DNA of 64,000 nucleotides from Piscinibacter sp943370595 (GTDB lineage: Bacteria; Pseudomonadota; Gammaproteobacteria; Burkholderiales; Burkholderiaceae_C): positions 62,001 to 126,000 of the forward strand of contig CALRRO020000013.1 of NCBI GenBank assembly GCA_943370595.1. Direction: 5' to 3'. The translations under genes and the position numbers were made by a program. This document shows, piece by piece, positions 51,366-60,814 of this stretch. The notes under the pieces were generated by a model. That model had not been told where the DNA came from and made no database searches. It saw nothing but the letters and a program-made list of their open reading frames with translations. Positions within the stretch are counted from its first letter, which is position 1; every line of letters begins with the position of its first letter.

Positions 51366-52001
51366 ATGATGTATCGCTTGAGATTTACTATCTATCTCAT
51401 TGTCGTGTCGATGATTTCCCCAGCAATGGCCGGTGCGTACGATGACTTCTTCGTGGCCATCATCCGCGACGACGTCAGCGGCCTTCGCAGGCTGCTCGAC
51501 CAGGGCATGGACCCGAACAGCCGGGATCCCAAAGGTCAGCCGGCGTTGGCCGTGGCCATTCGGCGCGAGTCGCCGGGCGCGTTCGGACTGCTGCTGTCGC
51601 GGCCTGGCACCGATGTGAATGCCCTGAACGCTGCCGGCGAGTCGGCGCTGATGCTGGCCGCCATTGCGGGCGACATCGAGGCGTGCGAGCGGCTGATCGC
51701 GCGCGGGGCGCAGATCGACAAGCCCGGCTGGTCGCCGCTTCACTACGCGGCCAGCGGCCCGGAGCCCCGCATCGTGCGCCTGTTGCTCGAGCGAAGCGCC
51801 GCCATCGACACCGAGGCTCCCAACGGATCGACCCCGTTGATGATGGCGGCCCAGCATGGCCCGGAGGCCACCATCGAGTTGCTGCTTGCGCGCGGTGCGG
51901 ACACCCGCCGGCGCAACCAGCGGGGCCTGCAGGCCATTGACTTGGCCGAGCAGGCCGGTCGCGACTGGCTGGTGGAGCGGCTCGAGAAGCTGCCACGTTG
52001 A
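51366..52001 (+). CDS. exported ankyrin-repeat protein
   Basis: A 211-residue protein. Signal peptide at about 1-23 (cleavage after AMA), then about five ankyrin repeats (PALAVAIRR, SALMLAAIAGDIEACERLIARGAQ (family pattern of ALMLAA and CERLIARGA), PLHYAAS, PLMMAAQHGPEATIELLLARGAD, and a last cap). Likely a periplasmic protein-binding scaffold. ATG at 51366 is chosen for the signal peptide; a TTG at 51300 would be translationally coupled to tatD but adds 22 odd residues. The first about 130 nt after tatD are strikingly A/T-rich for this genome. Confidence 0.85.
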   Translation: MMYRLRFTIYLIVVSMISPAMAGAYDDFFVAIIRDDVSGLRRLLDQGMDPNSRDPKGQPALAVAIRRESPGAFGLLLSRPGTDVNALNAAGESALMLAAIAGDIEACERLIARGAQIDKPGWSPLHYAASGPEPRIVRLLLERSAAIDTEAPNGSTPLMMAAQHGPEATIELLLARGADTRRRNQRGLQAIDLAEQAGRDWLVERLEKLPR

Positions 52002-52137
52002 GATTCCGTGCGCAGTTCACGGCTCAAGGCGCTTGTCAGGTTTTTTCCTACAGACTGCATGGCGCGGCGACGACTTCCAGCGCCTGGGAGCAGCCCTAGA
52101 GTGCAACTCATCCCAGTGCACTTGCCGGAGGTTCTCG

Positions 52138-52356
52138 ATGCAGTCCGCACATCCCGTCGCCAATCCGTTCGCGCTCCTGCTGAATCCCGCAGAAGTCGTT
52201 GCCGAGATGGAGCGTTCCGAACGCCTGAACCGGCTGTCGAGCCGGATCTGCAGACCGCTGGATCGGGTGCAGCCCGGCAGTGGCGCCGCTGATGCAGCCG
52301 CCGACGACGCCGACCTGGTCATTCCCACCGAGGACGCCGCCGCACGGATCGGCTGA
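52138..52356 (+). CDS. small conserved hypothetical protein
   Basis: A 72-residue acidic protein (MQSAHPVANPFALLLNPAEV start). CCGGAGG at 52125-52131 is a strong ribosome site 6 nt before the ATG. The middle (EMERSERLNRLSSRICRPLD) looks like one amphipathic helix and the tail is Asp/Ala-rich and likely disordered. I recall similar very short proteins in Burkholderiales with no known role. It stands alone between the ankyrin and outer-membrane genes. Confidence 0.7.
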   Translation: MQSAHPVANPFALLLNPAEVVAEMERSERLNRLSSRICRPLDRVQPGSGAADAAADDADLVIPTEDAAARIG

Positions 52357-52374
52357 AGCGCATCCTCAATGCGC

Positions 52375-52380
52375 TACGAT
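52375..52380 (+). promoter_or_regulatory. -10-like box for a leaderless outer-membrane protein transcript
   Basis: TACGAT ends 7 nt before the ATG at 52388. This supports that start over the in-frame ATGs at 52379 and 52412. Confidence 0.35.
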
Positions 52381-52387
52381 GTATATT

Positions 52388-53089
52388 ATGTCAACTGATG
52401 TCTGCGAAGCGATGGGGACCTCGCCCGCCGCGATCGCCCGGCGCCGGATCGCCCTGCTCGTTGCCAGCGGCTTGCTGTTTGCCACTGCGTTGAGCCCGCG
52501 ACCCGCGCAGGCAACCGAAGGATTCGCCGGCATCGGGACGACGGGTTTCGAACTCGGTGTCGCCGAGCGCATGGGCGGCGCGGTCGGCCTTCGCGCCAGC
52601 GCAGAGTTCCTCAGCCTCGGCCGCGACTTCGAGCGCAATGGCGCCACCTACGACACGCGACTGAAGTTCTCCAGCCTCGGCGTCTATGGCGACTACTTCC
52701 TCGGTGGCGGCTTTCGCCTGACGGGCGGCGCCTTGCTCGGCAGCCGCAAGGCCTCGGGCAACGCCGTCGCGAGCAACGGCACCATCACGATCAACGGTAC
52801 GACGTACCCTGCCGCCGGCGAAAGCGTCGACGCCGAAGTGAAGTTCCCCTCGGCCTCGCCCTATCTGGGTGTGGGCTATGGGCACCACCAATCGGGCAAG
52901 GGACTGAACTTCTACGTCGACCTCGGTGCCGCATGGGGCAAGCCGGATGCCAGGCTCACCCCGTCGGCTGGCATCCTGGCCGCAGCAGGCCAGGCGAACA
53001 TCGACGCAGAGCAGGCGAACCTGCAGGAGAGCGCCGACAAGTTCAAGGTCTACCCGGTGCTCAAGTTCGGCGTGGGCTACAGTTTCTGA
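52388..53089 (+). CDS. outer-membrane beta-barrel-like protein (opacity-protein-like)
   Basis: A 233-residue exported protein. A signal peptide with RRR, a hydrophobic core and PAQA cleavage ends near residue 37 when counted from the ATG at 52388 (225 residues from the alternative ATG at 52412). The rest is a string of alternating strands rich in Gly and aromatics (GVYGDYFLGGGFRLTGGALLG, SPYLGVGYGH, FYVDLGAAWG) and ends in a C-terminal Phe, LKFGVGYSF, the outer-membrane insertion signal. An 8-stranded barrel is the likely fold. Role unknown. A bidirectional terminator follows. Confidence 0.82.
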   Translation: MSTDVCEAMGTSPAAIARRRIALLVASGLLFATALSPRPAQATEGFAGIGTTGFELGVAERMGGAVGLRASAEFLSLGRDFERNGATYDTRLKFSSLGVYGDYFLGGGFRLTGGALLGSRKASGNAVASNGTITINGTTYPAAGESVDAEVKFPSASPYLGVGYGHHQSGKGLNFYVDLGAAWGKPDARLTPSAGILAAAGQANIDAEQANLQESADKFKVYPVLKFGVGYSF

Positions 53090-53113
53090 CGCCGCGCTGT
53101 ACGCCAAAAACAA

Positions 53114-53138
53114 AACGGGCCCCGAGGGGCCCGTTGTT
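53114..53138. terminator. bidirectional terminator between the barrel gene and tRNA-Ser
   Basis: A 10-bp perfect stem (53114-53123 with 53126-53135). On the minus strand it is followed by TTTTGTTTTT and ends tRNA-Ser; on the plus strand by GTTCTT, weaker. Confidence 0.8.
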
Positions 53139-53146
53139 CTTGCATC

Positions 53147-53239
53147 TGGCGGAGTCGGAGGGATTCGAACCCTCGATGCAGGTTTTGCCCGCATACTCCC
53201 TTAGCAGGGGAGCACCTTCGGCCACTCGGTCACGACTCC
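53147..53239 (-). tRNA. tRNA-Ser (anticodon GCT)
   Basis: A 93-nt class II tRNA with encoded CCA (53147-53149). The acceptor stem is GGAGTCG, the anticodon loop CTGCTAA gives GCT (decodes AGC/AGT), and a long variable arm follows. A TAGAAT (53253-53258, minus) 13 nt upstream is its likely -10 box. It lies 45 nt downstream of lysC. Confidence 0.97.
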
Positions 53240-53252
53240 GGCGAAGTCTTGC

Positions 53253-53258
53253 ATTCTA
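53253..53258 (-). promoter_or_regulatory. -10 box of the tRNA-Ser promoter
   Basis: Minus-strand TAGAAT, 13 nt before the tRNA 5' end. No good -35 is visible in the lysC 3' region. Confidence 0.5.
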
Positions 53259-53284
53259 GCCGCGAACGCGGCAGTTTCCTTCTC

Positions 53285-54553
53285 TCAGGCGGCGGCCTGA
53301 TCGAGATCGAAGGCCTTGTGCAGCGCGCGCACCGCGAGCTCCATGTACTTCTCGTCGATCACCACGCTGGTCTTGATCTCGCTGGTGGTGATCATCTGGA
53401 TGTTGATGCCCTCCTCGCTGAGCGAGCGGAACATCCGGCTGGCCACGCCGACGTGCGAGCGCATGCCGATGCCCACGATGCTGACCTTGCAGATCTTGGT
53501 GTCGCCGCTGACCTCTGCCGCGCCGGTGTTCGGCACGACCGTGTTCTTCAGCAGGTCGAGCGTGCGCTGGTAGTCGTTGCGGTGCACGGTGAACGAGAAG
53601 TCCGTCTTGCCGTCGTGCGAGACGTTCTGGATGATCACGTCGACGTCGATGTTGGCGTCGGCCACCGGCCCCAGGATCTGGTACGCGATGCCGGGCTTGT
53701 CGGGCACGCCCAGCAGGCTGATCTTGGCTTCGTCGCGGTTGAACGCGATGCCGGACACGACGGCTTGTTCCATCTTCTCGTCTTCCTCAAAGGTAATCAG
53801 CGTGCCCGAGCGGGCCTCTTCGGCGATGTCGATGTCCCAGGGCGTGAAGCTCGACAGCACGCGCATCGGCACCCGGTACTTGCCGGCGAACTCCACCGAG
53901 CGGATCTGCAGCACCTTGGAGCCGAGGCTGGCCATCTCCAGCATCTCCTCGAAGCTGATGGTGTGCAGCCGGCGCGCCTCGGGAACGATGCGCGGGTCGG
54001 TGGTGTACACACCGTCGACATCGGTGTAGATCAGGCACTCGTCGGCCTTCAGCGCCGCGGCCACGGCCACCGCCGAGGTGTCCGACCCGCCACGACCGAG
54101 GGTGGTGATGTTGTTGGCCTCGTCGACACCCTGGAAGCCGGTGATGATGACCACCTTGCCGGCGGCCAGGTCGGCGCGCACGCGCTGGTCGTCGATGCTC
54201 TGGATGCGTGCCTTCGTGTACGAACTGTCGGTAGCGATCGGCACCTGCCAGCCGGTGTAGCTGACCGCCGGCATGCCTTCGGCCTGCAGCGCGATGGCCA
54301 GCAGGCCAACAGACACCTGCTCGCCGGTCGACGCGATCATGTCGAGTTCGCGCTGCAGTTCCGGGGTCGTCGCGCTCGGCGAGAGTTCCTTGGCCAGGCC
54401 GAGCAGGCGATTGGTCTCGCCGCTCATGGCCGAGGGCACGACCACCATCTGGTGCCCTGCCCGCGCCCATTTGGCGACGCGCTTGGCGACGTTGCGGATG
54501 CGCTCGGTCGAGCCCATCGACGTGCCGCCATACTTGTGAACGATGAGTGCCAT
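53285..54553 (-). CDS. lysC: aspartate kinase
   Basis: A 422-residue aspartate kinase, first step of the lysine/threonine/methionine pathway. The N-terminal KYGGTSMG and TLGRGGSDTSAVA kinase motifs are intact; two ACT domains (about 265-420) form the regulatory half, including the SIVGIGMRSHVGVASRMF effector site (cited as GIGMRSHVG). This short two-ACT form is usually inhibited by lysine plus threonine. The ATG at 54553 is chosen; a long upstream extension is antisense-like noise over tilS. No ribosome site is strong. Confidence 0.95.
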   Translation of the reverse strand: MALIVHKYGGTSMGSTERIRNVAKRVAKWARAGHQMVVVPSAMSGETNRLLGLAKELSPSATTPELQRELDMIASTGEQVSVGLLAIALQAEGMPAVSYTGWQVPIATDSSYTKARIQSIDDQRVRADLAAGKVVIITGFQGVDEANNITTLGRGGSDTSAVAVAAALKADECLIYTDVDGVYTTDPRIVPEARRLHTISFEEMLEMASLGSKVLQIRSVEFAGKYRVPMRVLSSFTPWDIDIAEEARSGTLITFEEDEKMEQAVVSGIAFNRDEAKISLLGVPDKPGIAYQILGPVADANIDVDVIIQNVSHDGKTDFSFTVHRNDYQRTLDLLKNTVVPNTGAAEVSGDTKICKVSIVGIGMRSHVGVASRMFRSLSEEGINIQMITTSEIKTSVVIDEKYMELAVRALHKAFDLDQAAA

Positions 54554-54615
54554 GGAAAGATCGGGCCGCGGTGATTGCTCGAAGGGGGTCACGCCGCGCT
54601 CGTGAACCCGGCATT

Positions 54616-55917
54616 CTATCCGGCGGGCTTGCGCTCCCATGACAGCCGGACCAGCGCCTGACCCGGCAGGCCGATGACCCGCGCATCGAGCCCCAGGCCG
54701 GGCACGAAGACCAGCTGACCGCCGCTGTAGAGCAAGGGGCCATCGCGGTCCCAGGCCGGCACGGCCTGCGCCTGGAACTGCTTCTTGAGGCTGCGGGGCG
54801 GGCGGCCGAATCCCGACTGGAACTGCTCGCCGCCGCTGCGCTCGCGCAGTTCCAGTGCCGCCAGCCACGCCAGCGGCACGCCGCCATCGCCAACACGCTC
54901 CACGTGCAGTGTGCCGCCCCAGCCGGGCACGGCATGGCGGCCGGCGCGGCGAATGCTCAGCGTGGATTCGCGTGTTCGGTGCGGGCTGGTGCCCGGCGCC
55001 TGGTCGAACCAGCGCAGCCGGCCTCGGTAGGCGCGAAGCTGCCCACCCTCGGCCTCCCAGGCGCCCTGCCCGGTCGGGCTCACTTCGGCCATCAGCCGCA
55101 GGATCAGGCTCGAAGGCGCTGGCGCACCGGTCTGCACCCGCACCCAGCGGCGCAGTGCGTTGGCCCGCCGCGCTGCGCTGGCTGCTGCCCAGCTGGCCAG
55201 GTGCAGCCCGGTCTCGTCGCTCATGAGGGCCAGGTCCTGCTCGGCGACTTCGTCGAGACAGGCCGCTGCCTGCTGCGCCCAGCGGGCCGTGTCGGCCAGC
55301 GTCGTCGATGCCTGCGGAAACGCCCGCTCGAGCGCCGGCCACACCTGCAGGCGCAGCCGGTTGCGGGCGAAGCGCGGGTCGGCGTTGCTGTCGTCTTCGA
55401 TGTGCTTCAGGCGATGCCTGCGCACATAGGCTGCGATGGCCTGCGGGTCCTGCTCCAGCCAGGGCCGCGTCCAGCGGATGCCCTCGCGCTCGATATCCCT
55501 CGGCATGCCGGCCAGGCCTGCCACACCGGCGCCGCGCAGCGCCTGGATCAGCACGGTCTCGGCCTGGTCGACGCGATGGTGCGCAAGCAGCACGGTATCG
55601 GCGCCCTGCTCCATCGCCATGCGGCGCAAGGCCCGGTAGCGTGCCTGGCGTGCCCAGGCCTCGATGCTCTCGCCTCGGCCGGGGCTGCCCTCGAGGCGCG
55701 TGACGAGCAACCGCATCGGGAAGCGCCTGGCCCAGCGAGCCGCCTGCGACTCGCAATGCGTCACCCACGCATCGGCCTGCGAACTCAGACCGTGGTGGAC
55801 ATGCAGCGCCAGCACTTCGACACCCAGCGGTTCTGCCGCCAGCAGCGTGGCATGCAACAGGGCGGTGGAATCACGCCCGCCGCTCCACGCGACGGCGATG
55901 CACCGAGCGGGCGTCAC
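54616..55917 (-). CDS. tilS: tRNA(Ile)-lysidine synthase
   Basis: A 433-residue TilS, which changes C34 of the CAU-anticodon tRNA-Ile to lysidine. PP-loop motif WSGGRDSTALL at 10-20, HVHHGLSSQAD, and ARQARYRAL are typical. The C-terminal domain (from about 310) is the TilS-C substrate-binding part. It starts with GTG at 55917, 19 nt after accA, and is likely co-transcribed. Essential in most bacteria. Confidence 0.94.
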   Translation of the reverse strand: MTPARCIAVAWSGGRDSTALLHATLLAAEPLGVEVLALHVHHGLSSQADAWVTHCESQAARWARRFPMRLLVTRLEGSPGRGESIEAWARQARYRALRRMAMEQGADTVLLAHHRVDQAETVLIQALRGAGVAGLAGMPRDIEREGIRWTRPWLEQDPQAIAAYVRRHRLKHIEDDSNADPRFARNRLRLQVWPALERAFPQASTTLADTARWAQQAAACLDEVAEQDLALMSDETGLHLASWAAASAARRANALRRWVRVQTGAPAPSSLILRLMAEVSPTGQGAWEAEGGQLRAYRGRLRWFDQAPGTSPHRTRESTLSIRRAGRHAVPGWGGTLHVERVGDGGVPLAWLAALELRERSGGEQFQSGFGRPPRSLKKQFQAQAVPAWDRDGPLLYSGGQLVFVPGLGLDARVIGLPGQALVRLSWERKPAG

Positions 55918-55936
55918 CGCGGCTGCGGCGGAGCGC

Positions 55937-56908
55937 TCAGCGCTCCTTGCTGTCGGTGAAGCGGCCGTAGGCCTGCAGCCGCTCGTAGCGGCGCTGAAGC
56001 AGTTCCTTCGGCTTCAGGTCGCTGACCTGGCGCAGCGCATCGTTGAGCGCGCGCTTGAGGAACGATGCCATCTGCTTGTGGTCGCGGTGCGCGCCACCGA
56101 CCGGCTCGTTGACGATCTTGTCGACCAGCTGCAACGCCTTCAGCCGGTGCGCCGTCACGCCCAGCGCCTCTGCCGCGTCGGACGCGCGTTCCGCCGTCTT
56201 CCACAGGATCGACGCGCAACCTTCCGGCGAGATCACCGAGTAGATCGAGTACTGCAGCATCAGCGTCTGGTCACCGACGCTGATGGCCAGCGCACCGCCC
56301 GAGCCGCCTTCGCCGATGATGGTGCAGACGATCGGCACCTCGAGCTGCGCCATCTCGAAGATGTTGCGCCCGATCGCCTCCGACTGGCCGCGCTCCTCAG
56401 CGCCGATGCCCGGGTAGGCGCCGGGCGTGTCGACGAAGGTGAAGACCGGCAGGCCGAACTTCTCGGCCAGCTTCATCAGGCGCAGCGCCTTTCGGTAGCC
56501 CTCGGGGCGCGACATGCCGAAGTTGCGTGCTGCGCGCTCCTTGGTGTCGCGGCCCTTCTGGTGACCGAGCACCATGCAGGGCTGGCCGTTGAAGCGCGCG
56601 AGGCCGCCGACGATCGAGAGGTCGTCCGCGTAGTGGCGGTCACCGTGCAGTTCCTGGAAGTCGGTGAAGATCTCGGCGACGTAGTCCAGCGTGTAGGGCC
56701 GCTGCGGGTGACGCGCGATCTGCGTCACTTGCCAGGGCGTCAGGCTGGAGTAGATGTCCTTGGTGAGTTGCAGGCTCTTCTTGCTCAGGCGGTCGATCTC
56801 CTCCGAGATGTCGACGGCCGACTCGCTCTGCACGTAGCGCAGTTCCTCGATCTTGGATTCGAGTTCCGCGACCGGCTGCTCGAATTCCAGGAAGTGGCGT
56901 TTGCTCAT
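55937..56908 (-). CDS. accA: acetyl-CoA carboxylase carboxyltransferase subunit alpha
   Basis: A 323-residue AccA. Carboxyltransferase motifs GHQKGRDTKERAARNFGM, DTPGAYPGIGAEERGQSE and GEGGSGGALAI are intact. It forms the A2B2 carboxyltransferase with AccD and makes malonyl-CoA for fatty-acid synthesis in the cytosol. GAGGACACC lies before the ATG at 56908. tilS follows 19 nt downstream; the DNA glycosylase gene is 43 nt upstream. Confidence 0.97.
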   Translation of the reverse strand: MSKRHFLEFEQPVAELESKIEELRYVQSESAVDISEEIDRLSKKSLQLTKDIYSSLTPWQVTQIARHPQRPYTLDYVAEIFTDFQELHGDRHYADDLSIVGGLARFNGQPCMVLGHQKGRDTKERAARNFGMSRPEGYRKALRLMKLAEKFGLPVFTFVDTPGAYPGIGAEERGQSEAIGRNIFEMAQLEVPIVCTIIGEGGSGGALAISVGDQTLMLQYSIYSVISPEGCASILWKTAERASDAAEALGVTAHRLKALQLVDKIVNEPVGGAHRDHKQMASFLKRALNDALRQVSDLKPKELLQRRYERLQAYGRFTDSKER

Positions 56909-56951
56909 GGGTGGGTGTCCTCCGCGTCGGGCGGCTGTTCCCTGCGATGGG

Positions 56952-57602
56952 TCAATAGTCTACCGGCAGCGGATCCAGGCTCCGCCAGATGTACCAGGTG
57001 GCCACCGAGCGGAACGGCGCCCAGGCATCGCCGACCTCCCGGGCTTCGGCCCGCGAGACCGGTTCGCCGCTGAAGTAGTTCAGGCTGATGCCCTTGATCA
57101 GGCCGAGGTCGTCCAGCGGCAGCACGTTGGGGCGCATCAGATGGAAGATGAGGAACATCTCGGCCGTCCAGCGGCCAATGCCGCGGATGGCAACCAGTTC
57201 CTCGATGATCGCCTCGTCGTCCATCTGCTGCCATTGGCGCACGTGGACGGTGCCCGCCTCGAAGTGCTGGGCCAGGTCGAGCAGGTACTCGACCTTGCGC
57301 GCCGACAGCCCTGCGCCGCGCGCGTCGGCGATGTCGAGTTCCAGCACGGCCCCCGGCTTCAGCCGCGTGCTCGGCTCGGGCATCAATGCGGCAAAACGCT
57401 CCCACACCGACTGGGCTGCCTTCACCGAGATCTGCTGCCCGACGATCGAGCGCGCCAGCGTCGTGAAGGCATCGCCGCGGCTCTGCAGCCGGCCTTCGCC
57501 GAACTGCGGGATCAGCTTGCGCATCACCCGGTCGCGCTTGGACAGATGGCGGCAGGCATCGTCCCAGTAGTCGGGGGTGGTCCCCGCCTTGGCCGGCGAC
57601 AT
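56952..57602 (-). CDS. DNA-3-methyladenine glycosylase II (AlkA-like HhH-GPD)
   Basis: A 216-residue HhH-GPD glycosylase that removes alkylated bases. The helix-hairpin-helix IRGIGRWTAEMFLIF lies at 139-153 and the catalytic Asp is in the PLDD pair (164-165). LARSIVGQQISVKAA marks the N-terminal helices. It is shorter than E. coli AlkA (lacks the N-terminal domain), typical of the Mag/Betaproteobacterial type. Placed between cysS (5-nt gap) and accA. Confidence 0.9.
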   Translation of the reverse strand: MSPAKAGTTPDYWDDACRHLSKRDRVMRKLIPQFGEGRLQSRGDAFTTLARSIVGQQISVKAAQSVWERFAALMPEPSTRLKPGAVLELDIADARGAGLSARKVEYLLDLAQHFEAGTVHVRQWQQMDDEAIIEELVAIRGIGRWTAEMFLIFHLMRPNVLPLDDLGLIKGISLNYFSGEPVSRAEAREVGDAWAPFRSVATWYIWRSLDPLPVDY

Positions 57603-57607
57603 CCCGT

Positions 57608-58990
<1,383 letters not shown>

Positions 58991-59083
58991 GGGCCGGTCG
59001 GCGGGATATTCAGGGGGCTTGCGACGGCACGTGGTGCGGCTGCCGCGACGACCCCGCGACGCGTCCGGTCGAGGGGCCTGAAC

Positions 59084-59089
59084 TAGAAT
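59084..59089 (+). promoter_or_regulatory. -10-like box upstream of the TPR gene
   Basis: TAGAAT, 87 nt before the TPR gene's ATG. A TATACT on the minus strand just after it (59097-59102) may serve cysS. The 186-nt divergent gap holds nothing else I can support. Confidence 0.35.
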
Positions 59090-59176
59090 CGAATCAGTAT
59101 AGCGGCAGCGCCCGGGCGAGGAACTCGGGGCCCACCGCAGCACGACATCCCCCTTGCCTGCACCGTCTCACGCCTA

Positions 59177-59692
59177 ATGAGCTTCTTCCGCCTCTGGCTG
59201 TTCTGCCTCCTGCTGGCCACTGGCGTGGCGCGAGCGGACGAACTCGCTGAGGTGCAGAGGCTGCATGCGATTGGCCAGACCGGCGAGGCGCTGCGGCGCG
59301 CGGAGAAGCACATTGCGACGAACCCCAAGGATGCCGGCATGCGCTTCCTGGCCGGCGTGATGCTCGCAGAACTTCGGCGGCCCACCGACGCCACTGCGGT
59401 GTTCGAGCGCTTGATCGCCGACTACCCCGAACTGCCGGAGCCGTACAACAACCTGGCGGCGCTGAAGGCCGCGGCGGGCGACTACGACGGGGCGAAGGCA
59501 GCGCTCGACCAGGCCCTTCGCGCCAATCCGTCCATGGCCACCGCCCACGAGAATCTCGGCGACGTTCAAGTGATGCTGGCGCTTCGTGCCTATGCCCGCG
59601 CGCTGCAGCTCGATCCGGCCAGTGCCACGCTGCCGGCCAAGCTGGCGATGGTGAGGCAGCTGATGCGCCCGCTGTCGCGTCCGACGCCCTGA
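59177..59692 (+). CDS. exported tetratricopeptide-repeat protein
   Basis: A 171-residue protein. Signal peptide 1-20 (cleavage after ARA), then four to five helix pairs of TPR type (FLAGVMLAELRRPTDATAVFERLI, LPEPYNNLAALKAAAGDYDGAKAALDQALRANP, cited by their A/L periodicity). It is probably a periplasmic scaffold. It precedes the periplasmic cyclophilin gene by 33 nt and may be co-transcribed. No enzymatic motif is visible. Confidence 0.85.
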   Translation: MSFFRLWLFCLLLATGVARADELAEVQRLHAIGQTGEALRRAEKHIATNPKDAGMRFLAGVMLAELRRPTDATAVFERLIADYPELPEPYNNLAALKAAAGDYDGAKAALDQALRANPSMATAHENLGDVQVMLALRAYARALQLDPASATLPAKLAMVRQLMRPLSRPTP

Positions 59693-59725
59693 CCCGATCC
59701 CTTTGAACAGAGGAGACCCTCCGAG

Positions 59726-60295
59726 ATGAACACCCGCCGCATTGGCACTGCCATGTTCGTCGCCGCACTGGCGCTGAGCACGCACCTGGCCGCGCAGGCC
59801 CAGAAGATCCGCTTTGCCACCAGCGCCGGCGACATCGTCGTCGAGCTCGACGCGGCCAAGGCGCCGAAGACGGCCGCCAACTTCGTCGAGTATGTGAAGG
59901 CCGGCCACTACGAAGGCACGGTGTTCCACCGTGTCATCCCGAACTTCATGATCCAGGGTGGCGGCATGACCGCCGACATGAAGGAGAAACCGACCCGTGC
60001 GCCGATCCCGCTGGAGAGCGGCAACGGCCTCGACAACGTGCGCGGCAGCGTCGCGATGGCACGCACGATGGATCCGAACTCGGCCACCGCGCAGTTCTTC
60101 ATCAACGTGACCGACAACGACTTTCTCAACAAGGCGCAGTCGCGCGACGGCAACGGCTACGCCGTGTTCGGCAAGGTGGTCGCCGGGATGGACGTGGTCG
60201 ACAAGATCCGCGCCGTGCCCACCGGCAACAAGGGGCCGCACCAGAACGTGCCGCTCGAACCCATCGTCATCAAGAAGGCCACTGTGGAGAAGTGA
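59726..60295 (+). CDS. ppiA: periplasmic cyclophilin-type peptidyl-prolyl isomerase
   Basis: A 189-residue cyclophilin with a signal peptide ending AQA near residue 25. The active-site FHRVIPNFMIQGG and ATAQFFINV blocks are intact. It catalyses cis-trans proline isomerisation in the periplasm. GAGGAGA lies before the ATG at 59726. A second, leaderless-of-signal copy (60297-60797) follows after 1 nt; the two are very similar over the core, so they look like a tandem duplication with separate compartments. Confidence 0.93.
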   Translation: MNTRRIGTAMFVAALALSTHLAAQAQKIRFATSAGDIVVELDAAKAPKTAANFVEYVKAGHYEGTVFHRVIPNFMIQGGGMTADMKEKPTRAPIPLESGNGLDNVRGSVAMARTMDPNSATAQFFINVTDNDFLNKAQSRDGNGYAVFGKVVAGMDVVDKIRAVPTGNKGPHQNVPLEPIVIKKATVEK

Positions 60296-60296
60296 G

Positions 60297-60797
60297 ATGA
60301 GCACCAAGATCCAGTTGCAGACCAGCAAGGGCGACATCACCCTCGAGCTCGACGAGGCCAAGGCTCCGGCCACCGTCGCCAACTTCGTCGAGTACGTGAA
60401 GAACGGCCACTACGACGGCACGGTGTTCCACCGCGTCATCCCCGGCTTCATGATCCAGGGCGGCGGCTTCGAGCCCGGCATGAAGCAGAAGCCAACCGGC
60501 GCGCCGATCCAGAACGAGTCCGCCAATGGCCTGACCAACGACCGCTACACGGTCGCGATGGCGCGCACCTCGGCGCCGCACTCAGCGACGGCGCAGTTCT
60601 TCATCAACGCGACCGACAACGGCTTCCTCAACAAGGCGCAGTCGCAGGACGGCTGGGGCTACGCCGTGTTTGGCAAGGTCAGCGCCGGCACCGAGGTGGT
60701 CGATGCGATCGAGCGGGTCAAGACCGGCCGCAGCGGCGGCCACGGCGACGTGCCAGTCGAGGACGTGCTGATCCAGCGCGCCACCGTGCTGGGCTGA
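60297..60797 (+). CDS. ppiB: cytosolic cyclophilin-type peptidyl-prolyl isomerase
   Basis: A 166-residue cyclophilin without a signal peptide. FHRVIPGFMIQGGG and SATAQFFINATDN carry the active site. It is the cytosolic partner of the exported cyclophilin 1 nt upstream, with near-identical core segments (VANFVEYVKNGHY versus AANFVEYVKAGHY). Folding helper in the cytosol. lpxH follows 17 nt later, an order seen also in other proteobacteria. Confidence 0.93.
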   Translation: MSTKIQLQTSKGDITLELDEAKAPATVANFVEYVKNGHYDGTVFHRVIPGFMIQGGGFEPGMKQKPTGAPIQNESANGLTNDRYTVAMARTSAPHSATAQFFINATDNGFLNKAQSQDGWGYAVFGKVSAGTEVVDAIERVKTGRSGGHGDVPVEDVLIQRATVLG

Positions 60798-60814
60798 GGA
60801 TCGACCGTCCAGCG

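Noticed and set aside
53285..55768. 827-codon frame suggesting a long N-terminal extension of lysC
   Set aside because: The extension is out-of-phase noise over tilS; aspartate kinase begins at MALIVHKYGG, giving the normal length.
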